Of a DNA stretch of 5,418 bases, positions 1 through 5,418 are shown piece after piece (within the stretch, counting starts at the first letter, position 1; each line of letters starts with the position of its first letter). The position numbers were made by a program, and so were the translations under genes. The DNA is taken from contig JAGVKI010000230.1 in the NCBI GenBank assembly GCA_020050695.1, forward strand, positions 1 to 5,418, given 5' to 3'. This DNA comes from Alphaproteobacteria bacterium. GTDB taxonomy: Bacteria; Pseudomonadota; Alphaproteobacteria; Rickettsiales; SXRF01. The notes beneath the pieces were generated by a model. That model ran no database searches and was not told the DNA's origin. It was given only the letters and a program-made list of their open reading frames with translations.

Positions 1-149
1 AAATGCGCGAAGATAACCGCATTACCATTATTTCGGACCAGGAATCCCTTAAGGCAACAACGGTTTCTGTGGCTTCCAGCTGGCAGGAGCGCCTGAAATC
101 TGCCCGTGATGCCAATGAAAGCAAGCCTTCCCTGAGCCAGGCGGTCTAA
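1..149 (+). CDS. 3' end of an unrecognised gene
   Basis: An open frame runs from the window edge (first full codon at 3) to a TAA at 147-149, giving at least 48 residues. The visible part starts MREDNRITIISDQ and ends NESKPSLSQAV. It is hydrophilic, with a short beta-like stretch (RITIIS) followed by a probable helix around SWQERLKSARDANE. There is no membrane segment and no motif I recognise. The ATG at 3-5 could be a real start of a 48-residue protein or an internal Met of a longer one; the window cannot decide. The next gene starts 145 nt downstream and the gap holds a promoter-like region, so this gene is probably not part of the ilv operon. That it is coding is inferred from the open frame, its codon choice and its position. 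Confidence 0.5.
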   Translation, partial: MREDNRITIISDQESLKATTVSVASSWQERLKSARDANESKPSLSQAV

Positions 150-183
150 AACAGCGAAAACAGCAGGTTTTTAGCGGAAATTT

Positions 184-200
184 GGTCAAATAACTTGACC
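184..200. promoter_or_regulatory. Perfect 17-bp inverted repeat, candidate operator for ilvB
   Basis: The sequence GGTCAA-ATAAC-TTGACC is a perfect 6-bp inverted repeat with a 5-nt centre. Its inner part, TCAAATAACTTGA, fits the T-N11-A pattern of LysR-family binding sites. The right arm is also the best -35 hexamer of the region, so a protein bound here would compete with RNA polymerase. It lies about 95 nt upstream of the chosen ilvB start. The repeat is seen directly; an operator role and a LysR-type regulator are inferred. No regulator gene lies in the window. Confidence 0.45.
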
Positions 201-222
201 TTGCTTGCGTAAAACATACACT
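195..222 (+). promoter_or_regulatory. Candidate sigma-70-type promoter for the ilvB operon
   Basis: A -35-like TTGACC (195-200) is separated by 16 nt from a -10-like TACACT (217-222). They match the TTGACA and TATAAT consensus at 5/6 and 4/6 positions. Transcription would start near 229 and give a leader of about 65 nt before the ATG at 295. A weaker alternative is TTGGGA (245-250), 16 nt, TATAGC (267-272). There is no experimental support, but this is the only sizeable non-coding gap upstream of the operon. Confidence 0.4.
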
Positions 223-228
223 TTGTCT

Positions 229-257
229 CCCTTAAATCCAAAAATTGGGATTTTGGG
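229..257 (+). promoter_or_regulatory. Hairpin in the ilvB 5' untranslated region
   Basis: AAATCC (234-239) pairs with GGATTT (248-253) around an 8-nt loop. After a small internal loop, CCC (229-231) pairs with GGG (255-257). The structure would sit at the very 5' end of the predicted mRNA. No U-tract follows, so it does not look like an intrinsic terminator. It could protect the 5' end or be part of a regulatory fold. The stem is modest and could be chance. Confidence 0.3.
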
Positions 258-294
258 CGTAAATACTATAGCAAAATCAAGAGTAAAAGATTGT

Positions 295-2118
295 ATGAAA
301 CAGGCGGCACAAGTCAGCGCCAATGCTAAAATAGCGAGCGCCAGCACGACGGAGCAGGCAGAAAAGCTATTTGGCGCAGAAGTTATCGTAAAGGCGCTGG
401 TCAACGAAGATGTGGATGTCGTGTTCGGTTATCCGGGCGGCGCAGTGCTGCCGGTATATGATGCGCTTTTCCGCCAGAACCAGCTGCGCCACGTACTGGT
501 GCGCCATGAACAGGCAGCGACCCATGCCGCCGAAGGTTATGCACGCTCTACCGGCAGGGTAGGCGTGGTGCTGGTAACGTCCGGCCCAGGCGCGACCAAT
601 GCGGTTACCGGCCTGACCGACGCGCTGCTCGATTCGATTCCGCTGGTATGCATTACCGGCCAGGTGCCAACGCATCTGATTGGCTCGGATGCCTTCCAGG
701 AGGCAGACACCACCGGTATCACCCGTTCCTGCACCAAATATAACTACCTGGTCAAGGATGCCGATGATATTGGCAAGATTCTGCATGAGGCATTCCATAT
801 TGCCCGCACCGGCAGGCCGGGCCCTGTAGTGATCGATATTCCTAAAAACCTGATGAACCAGAAAACCCTCTACGCAGGCAAAACACCGTTCGCGCGTCCT
901 TCCTATAATCCGCAGACAGAGCCGGATATCCGCCAGGTGGAAAAAGCAGTAGCCCTGATGGCAACGGCTAAGCGCCCGGTGTTTTATGTGGGCGGCGGCG
1001 TGATCAACGCTGGGCCGGACGCCTGCAAGAAGCTTTTGGAATTCGTGCATATGACGGGTTTTCCGATCACCAATACGCTGATGGGGCTTGGCGCATTTCC
1101 GGGCACCGATCCGCAGTTTGTCGGTATGCTGGGCATGCATGGCTCGCTGGAAGCCAATATGTGCATGGCCGAGTGCGATGTGATGATCAATATCGGCGCG
1201 CGCTTTGATGACCGTGTGACGGGTCGTCTTGATGCCTTCTCCAAAAAGTCGAAAAAAATCCATGTCGATATTGACCCGTCCTCGATCAATAAGGTCGTGC
1301 ATGTGCATGTGCCTGTGGTGGGTGATGCGGGCCGTGTGGTCGAACTGATGACGCAGCTATGGAAGAAAAAGAACGTGCAGCCGGAAAAAGAAGCCACGAA
1401 ACAGGATTTGGCTGAGTGGTGGACTAAAATCAGCCAGTGGCGCGAGCGCAAAAGCTTTTCCTACAAGCAGCCTGCGGATAAGGAAATCAAGCCGCAATAT
1501 GCGCTTGAGCGTTTGTACGAACTGACCAAGGGCCAGAACCCGTATGTGACGACCGACGTGGGCCAGCACCAGATGTGGGCGGCGCAGTTCCTGAAATTCG
1601 ATAAGCCGAATCACTGGATGACCTCCGGCGGCCTTGGCACCATGGGATACGGCATGCCATCGGCCATGGGTGTACAGATCGCGCATCCTGATGCGCTGAC
1701 CGTATGCGTGACCGGCGAAGCCAGCCTGATGATGAACATCCAGGAACTGTCCACCATCATGCAGTATCGCCTGCCGCTGAAGGTATTTATCCTGAACAAC
1801 CGCTATATGGGCATGGTGCGCCAGTGGCAGGAAATGTTCCATGGCTGCCGTTATTCCGAATCCTACATGGATTCGCTGCCGGATTTCGTAAAGCTGGCGG
1901 AAGCCTACGGCATGAAGGGCCTGCGCTGCGAAAAACTGGCCGATGTGGATGCTACCATCAAGGAAATGCTCGCCATTCCTGGCCCGGTGATTGTCGATAT
2001 GATGGTTGATCAGAACGAGAACGTGTACCCGATGATTCCGGCAGGCGCTGCGCATTATGAACTGGTGCTTGGGCCAGATGAAAAAGCGCCTGAAATTAAA
2101 ACCAAGGATTTGCTGTAG
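295..2118 (+). CDS. ilvB: Acetolactate synthase, catalytic (large) subunit
   Basis: This is a ThDP- and FAD-dependent cytosolic enzyme of about 607 residues. It condenses two pyruvates to 2-acetolactate (valine and leucine) or pyruvate with 2-oxobutyrate to acetohydroxybutyrate (isoleucine). Visible, numbering from the ATG at 295: FGYPGGA near 44-50; the catalytic Glu in the RHEQ motif (E72); the SGPGATN loop near 96-102; RFDDRVTG of the FAD domain near 303-310; and the C-terminal ThDP/Mg site GEAS (474-477) followed by ILNN near 499-502 and MVRQWQE with the conserved Trp. The Mg-binding segment reads GEAS rather than GDGS or GDAS. The frame stays open back to a TTG at 205, but the ATG at 295 is preferred. 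The upstream stretch overlaps the promoter, lacks a Shine-Dalgarno site and has no family counterpart; a weak AAGAG (279-283) precedes the ATG. The first 25 or so residues are Ala/Ser-rich and poorly matched to E. coli IlvI. It could equally be named ilvI. Confidence 0.97.
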   Translation: MKQAAQVSANAKIASASTTEQAEKLFGAEVIVKALVNEDVDVVFGYPGGAVLPVYDALFRQNQLRHVLVRHEQAATHAAEGYARSTGRVGVVLVTSGPGATNAVTGLTDALLDSIPLVCITGQVPTHLIGSDAFQEADTTGITRSCTKYNYLVKDADDIGKILHEAFHIARTGRPGPVVIDIPKNLMNQKTLYAGKTPFARPSYNPQTEPDIRQVEKAVALMATAKRPVFYVGGGVINAGPDACKKLLEFVHMTGFPITNTLMGLGAFPGTDPQFVGMLGMHGSLEANMCMAECDVMINIGARFDDRVTGRLDAFSKKSKKIHVDIDPSSINKVVHVHVPVVGDAGRVVELMTQLWKKKNVQPEKEATKQDLAEWWTKISQWRERKSFSYKQPADKEIKPQYALERLYELTKGQNPYVTTDVGQHQMWAAQFLKFDKPNHWMTSGGLGTMGYGMPSAMGVQIAHPDALTVCVTGEASLMMNIQELSTIMQYRLPLKVFILNNRYMGMVRQWQEMFHGCRYSESYMDSLPDFVKLAEAYGMKGLRCEKLADVDATIKEMLAIPGPVIVDMMVDQNENVYPMIPAGAAHYELVLGPDEKAPEIKTKDLL

Positions 2119-2128
2119 GGAGATGACG

Positions 2129-2542
2129 ATGGATAAAAAACCGCTTATTTCGGCTGATCTTCAGTTTATCATCGAGCACGGGCAGGACTATCCGCTCGCG
2201 TATCTTGCAGCGCTTCAGCTTAAGCCGATCCTGGATTCCCTTACCAACGACTTCCGTTCATCGCCGCAGGGCAAGCATACCGGCGCGCTTGAGCAGCAAG
2301 GTATTCCGCAGGATGTGATGCATACCGTGAAGCAGGCTACCATCCAGTTACAGGAACATCTGTTCGATTTGCAAAAGCTGATGATTGAGCATCCCGAGCA
2401 GAAGGAACATATCCAGGCGCAGCTTGATGAAACACGCACCGTTTCCGGCGCGCTGGTAGAGACCGTATCGGTGATCACCCAGTTTAAGGGCATGGCTGTC
2501 CAGCCAGCCCATCATAATACTGCTGTGCGTACGGCAGTGTAG
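2129..2542 (+). CDS. Unrecognised 137-residue protein between ilvB and ilvN
   Basis: I do not recognise this protein. The ATG at 2129 is chosen because GGAG (2119-2122) lies 6 nt upstream, right after the ilvB stop. The in-frame ATG at 2123 is too close to that site. The product is hydrophilic, with many Gln and no Cys or Trp, no signal peptide and no membrane segment. An N-terminal part (residues 8-42, SADLQFIIEHGQDYPLAYLA) looks like two helices. After a Gly/Pro-containing linker, residues about 60-118 look like a long amphipathic helix pair that could form a coiled coil or helical hairpin. The tail is loose and His/Ala-rich. It lies 10 nt after ilvB and 12 nt before ilvN, so it is probably co-translated with both acetolactate synthase subunits. 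Its position hints at a link to that enzyme, but no function can be assigned. Confidence 0.85.
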   Translation: MDKKPLISADLQFIIEHGQDYPLAYLAALQLKPILDSLTNDFRSSPQGKHTGALEQQGIPQDVMHTVKQATIQLQEHLFDLQKLMIEHPEQKEHIQAQLDETRTVSGALVETVSVITQFKGMAVQPAHHNTAVRTAV

Positions 2543-2554
2543 GAATAGTAGGCC

Positions 2555-3106
2555 ATGAAAGATATTGTTTACGACATCCCTAATCTTCGCCCCACCGTCC
2601 GCCGCCATACGCTTGCCGTAATCGTGGATAACGAATTCGGTGTGCTGGCGCGTGTGATTGGTTTGTTCTCTGGTCGCGGCTACAACATCGAAAGCCTGAC
2701 GGTGGCGGAAATCGAGCATGACCAGAACCCGCTCAAAGGTGGCCGTTCACGCATTACGGTGGTGACCTCCGGTACGGAAGTCGTGATCGAGCAGATCAAG
2801 AAATTACTCGAGCGCATGGTGCCGGTATATAAGGTGCATGACCTGACGATTGAAGGCGCGCATGTGGAGCGCGAACTGGCATTGCTCAAAGTGGTGTGTG
2901 TAGGCGCTCAGCGACAGGAAGCGCTGCGCGTCGCTGATATTTTCCGCTCGCGCGTGGTGGATTCCACTTCGGAATCCTTCGTGTTTGAACTGACCGGCGA
3001 GTCAGCCAAAATCGATGCATTTATAGGCCTGCTTGAGCCGATGGGGCTGATTGAAGTATGCCGTACCGGTATTGCGGCGATGAGCCGTGGTAAGGCCGGA
3101 GTATAA
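2555..3106 (+). CDS. ilvN: Acetolactate synthase, regulatory (small) subunit
   Basis: This 183-residue subunit binds the large subunit, raises its activity and confers feedback inhibition by valine. Residues about 18-95 form the ACT domain: HTLAVIVDNEFGVLARVIG, then SGRGYNIESLTVAE, and a second beta-alpha-beta half. Residues about 100-180 form the C-terminal domain typical of this family (EGAHVERELALLKV to AAMSRGK). Aligned by eye to E. coli IlvH, the valine-site residues Asn11, Gly14 and Asn29 correspond to N26, G29 and N44, all present. Compared with IlvH (about 163 residues) it has about 17 extra N-terminal residues and a slightly longer loop (EHDQNPLKGGR), features I associate with alphaproteobacterial forms. 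AGGAA (2541-2545) overlaps the previous stop codon and lies 9 nt before the ATG, which suggests translational coupling. It could also be named ilvH. Confidence 0.96.
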   Translation: MKDIVYDIPNLRPTVRRHTLAVIVDNEFGVLARVIGLFSGRGYNIESLTVAEIEHDQNPLKGGRSRITVVTSGTEVVIEQIKKLLERMVPVYKVHDLTIEGAHVERELALLKVVCVGAQRQEALRVADIFRSRVVDSTSESFVFELTGESAKIDAFIGLLEPMGLIEVCRTGIAAMSRGKAGV

Positions 3107-3133
3107 GCCGCCACAGGCCAAACGGAGGGATGT

Positions 3134-3610
3134 ATGTCAACCTTACTGGATAAACGCTACAGCCGCTACGCCAAGGATATTCTGGCTGCACTGATCGATG
3201 CGCCGACAGGGCATGGCAATGCAGCGGGCAGCTATATCCCCTACCGTCGTTATGAAATGTCTTTTCCTGAAGAGCAGATGCCTGAACCGGTGGGAAAATA
3301 TACCGACCTGGTCGCGGGCCGCATCAGCCCAAAGGAGTTCCACAAAGGAAGCGAGATTCACGAAATGGCGTATGCCATCAGTGAGGCGATTGGGCAGGTG
3401 TTTGAAGGTACGGGTGCGCAATTTGCTGTTGAAGCGGTGGTCGACCCTGATGGGCGCGGTCTTGGCCATAATGTGAATTTCTTTTTGTATTCCGAGTCGC
3501 ATGGCAGCGAAAGGGAACTGTCCGGTTACCTGAAAACGAACCGCCAGCAGCTGCTTACAAAGCTGGCCAGTCTTACCGAGGGCAAGGGCGGCGATTTACC
3601 TAAACATTAG
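3134..3610 (+). CDS. Unrecognised 158-residue soluble protein
   Basis: I do not recognise this protein. A strong GGAGG (3124-3128) lies 5 nt before the ATG at 3134. An overlapping ATG at 3130 is in another frame. The product has no Cys, no signal peptide and no membrane segment. It seems to be a mixed alpha/beta domain: an N-terminal helix (LLDKRYSRYAKDILAALIDA), a Gly/Tyr/Pro-rich loop (residues 25-50), a helical centre (FHKGSEIHEMAYAISEAIGQVF, 69-90), then two beta-like strands (AQFAVEAVVDP and HNVNFFLYSES) around DPDGRGLGHN, and a C-terminal helix. The strand pair with a Gly-rich turn could be a ligand or protein contact, but this is speculation. It lies 27 nt after ilvN and 21 nt before the next gene, so it is probably in the ilv operon. 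Confidence 0.85.
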   Translation: MSTLLDKRYSRYAKDILAALIDAPTGHGNAAGSYIPYRRYEMSFPEEQMPEPVGKYTDLVAGRISPKEFHKGSEIHEMAYAISEAIGQVFEGTGAQFAVEAVVDPDGRGLGHNVNFFLYSESHGSERELSGYLKTNRQQLLTKLASLTEGKGGDLPKH

Positions 3611-3631
3611 GCTCAATAGGGTGTATGGGTT

Positions 3632-4168
3632 ATGGGAACTGCGAACGTAAAAGTAGATTTTGGCGGATTAAAAAGAACTATCAGCAGGCTGATTGCCAAG
3701 CGTATGGCGCATGACCATCTTGATATGGATCATAAAAAACCCGAAGAGCCTAAAATTGTGGTTGAGCATTTCCAATTCACCGCAGAAAGTGTTTTGTTTA
3801 GCCAGCTTGAACAGTATCTGGAGGCGCGTACACCCGAAGAGCGGGAGCAAACCCAAAGCATGATGATCGATCGTTACCGCGAGACCGAAGAACTATGCCG
3901 CAAATATGATTTGTCGCTCGAATTCAGAAGCAAGAAGCGCCTGGATAAGGCAGTCGACACGGCGCATAAATACCTGGAGGCAATTAACGGAAAAGGACAT
4001 GAGCACGACATATACTATATGACCATGCACCGTAAAAGCATGAGCGGACAGCTGCTAATGGAGTATTTTATCGCTGATATTATGAAAGATGCGTATCAGC
4101 ATGTATTTAAAAAGCTGGGTATTGAGGTGCCGGACCTTCCCCCAACCCCAACGCGGCGGGTTGGGTAA
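3632..4168 (+). CDS. Unrecognised 178-residue, highly charged helical protein
   Basis: I do not recognise this protein. AGGG (3618-3621) precedes the ATG at 3632 by 10 nt; the ATG at 3625 is out of frame and closes quickly. The product is rich in Lys, Arg, Glu, Asp and His, with one Cys (C89) and no membrane segment or signal peptide. A basic N-terminal segment (LKRTISRLIAKRMAHDH, 13-29) leads to an acidic/basic linker (HKKPEEPK). Long predicted helices follow around 51-118 (ESVLFSQLEQYLEARTPEE, then RYRETEELCRKYDL). A final helical block, 139-163, contains GQLLMEYFIADIMKDAYQHVF. The end is Pro-rich (PDLPPTPTRRVG) and is encoded by a GC-rich hairpin. No catalytic motif is apparent. It is the last gene of the closely spaced run; the next gene, ilvC, is 183 nt away. 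Confidence 0.83.
   Translation: MGTANVKVDFGGLKRTISRLIAKRMAHDHLDMDHKKPEEPKIVVEHFQFTAESVLFSQLEQYLEARTPEEREQTQSMMIDRYRETEELCRKYDLSLEFRSKKRLDKAVDTAHKYLEAINGKGHEHDIYYMTMHRKSMSGQLLMEYFIADIMKDAYQHVFKKLGIEVPDLPPTPTRRVG
4141..4165 (+). other. GC-rich hairpin at the 3' end of the operon's last gene
   Basis: CCCAACCC (4141-4148) pairs perfectly with GGGTTGGG (4158-4165) around a 9-nt loop, ending immediately before the TAA stop. The sequence after it is UAAAUAUAUAUG, which is A/U-rich but has no run of U, so it is not a standard intrinsic terminator. It may be a weak or imperfect terminator, a 3' end stabiliser, or only a result of the Pro-rich C-terminus it encodes. Confidence 0.4.
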
Positions 4169-4190
4169 ATATATATGTAAATCATATATT
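4161..4190 (+). promoter_or_regulatory. Possible promoter for ilvC
   Basis: A weak TTGGGT (4161-4166; 3/6 to the -35 consensus) lies 18 nt before TATATT (4185-4190; 5/6 to the -10 consensus), in the most A/T-rich stretch of the window. Transcription would begin near 4197 and give a leader of about 155 nt. A/T richness alone produces many -10 matches, so the exact boxes are uncertain. A separate ilvC promoter is plausible because of the 183-nt gap. Confidence 0.25.
4171..4189. repeat. A/T-only inverted repeat upstream of ilvC
   Basis: ATATATG (4171-4177) and CATATAT (4183-4189) form a perfect 7-bp inverted repeat around TAAAT. It overlaps the candidate ilvC promoter, so it may be a protein-binding site or part of an A/T-rich melting region. 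As an RNA hairpin it would be weak. The repeat is seen directly; its role is unknown. Confidence 0.3.
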
Positions 4191-4235
4191 TATCATACAT
4201 TTACTCGTTTGGCGCCTTCTGCCTGCCGTGCGGAT

Positions 4236-5371
<1,136 letters not shown>

Positions 5372-5418
5372 GCTTACGCTTTGCGGCGGCTCGTAGGGTG
5401 AGGGCCGGGATGCGAGAA

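Noticed and set aside
148..172. Possible terminator after the first gene (AAAAC/GTTTT stem followed by T) and a repeated AAAACAGC octamer
   Set aside because: The stem is only 5 bp with one G-C pair, and the T run is inside the stem. The two octamers look like chance in an A-rich stretch.
205..294. TTG-initiated N-terminal extension of ilvB by 30 residues
   Set aside because: It overlaps the best -10 box and a hairpin, has no Shine-Dalgarno site and has no counterpart in the family. Its Ile/Leu/Val-rich stretch (IGILGV) is in frame with ilvB and has no stop, so it is not a separate leader peptide.
367..1308. Long open frame on the - strand opposite ilvB, with similar ones opposite ilvC (4658-5287) and at 1357-2055
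   Set aside because: They lie opposite highly conserved coding sequence, their translations are Arg/His-rich as expected from antisense of GC-biased codons, and they show no ribosome binding site or known motif.
2057..2128. Upstream start for the gene at 2129, overlapping the end of ilvB
   Set aside because: The extra 24 residues are an out-of-frame reading of ilvB, and the good GGAG site points to the ATG at 2129.
5372..5418. Search for a terminator or new gene after ilvC
   Set aside because: Only 47 nt remain. I see no convincing stem with a U-tract and no start that can be judged.

Overview
The window is a chromosomal branched-chain amino acid (Ile/Val/Leu) biosynthesis locus, with all genes on the + strand. 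Three proteins can be named with confidence: the acetolactate synthase catalytic subunit (ilvB/ilvI type), its ACT-domain regulatory subunit (ilvN/ilvH type) and a class I ketol-acid reductoisomerase (ilvC). The IlvN and IlvC sequences, and the order large subunit, small subunit, reductoisomerase, look alphaproteobacterial to me. That placement comes from recalled family sequences, not a search. Moderate GC content, Shine-Dalgarno sites and CTG/ATC-biased codon use fit this. I see no transposase, tRNA, rRNA, CRISPR array or phage gene.

Layout: 1-149 is the 3' end of an unrecognised gene. 150-294 is the ilvB control region, with a perfect 17-bp inverted repeat over a candidate -35 box and a hairpin near the predicted 5' end of the mRNA. 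295-2118 is ilvB. 2129-2542 is a small unrecognised gene wedged between ilvB and ilvN. 2555-3106 is ilvN. 3134-3610 and 3632-4168 are two more unrecognised genes. 4169-4351 is a 183-nt A/T-rich leader. 4352-5371 is ilvC, followed by 47 nt with no recognisable feature. The first five complete genes lie 10 to 27 nt apart, as in one operon. ilvC probably has its own control.

IlvB and IlvN should form the holoenzyme that makes acetolactate or acetohydroxybutyrate, which IlvC then isomerises and reduces. IlvN keeps the residues that bind valine in the E. coli enzyme, so feedback inhibition is expected.

The most interesting points are outside the named genes. First, the ilvC leader holds an 18-codon ORF encoding [18 protein letters not shown]. 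Seven of its 18 residues are Leu or Ile, and they use codons that ilvC itself largely avoids. The start of this ORF is complementary to the ilvC Shine-Dalgarno region, which suggests translational attenuation. Second, three proteins of unknown function are embedded in the operon, one of them between the two acetolactate synthase subunits. These are sequence-based hypotheses that comparative genomics could support or refute.
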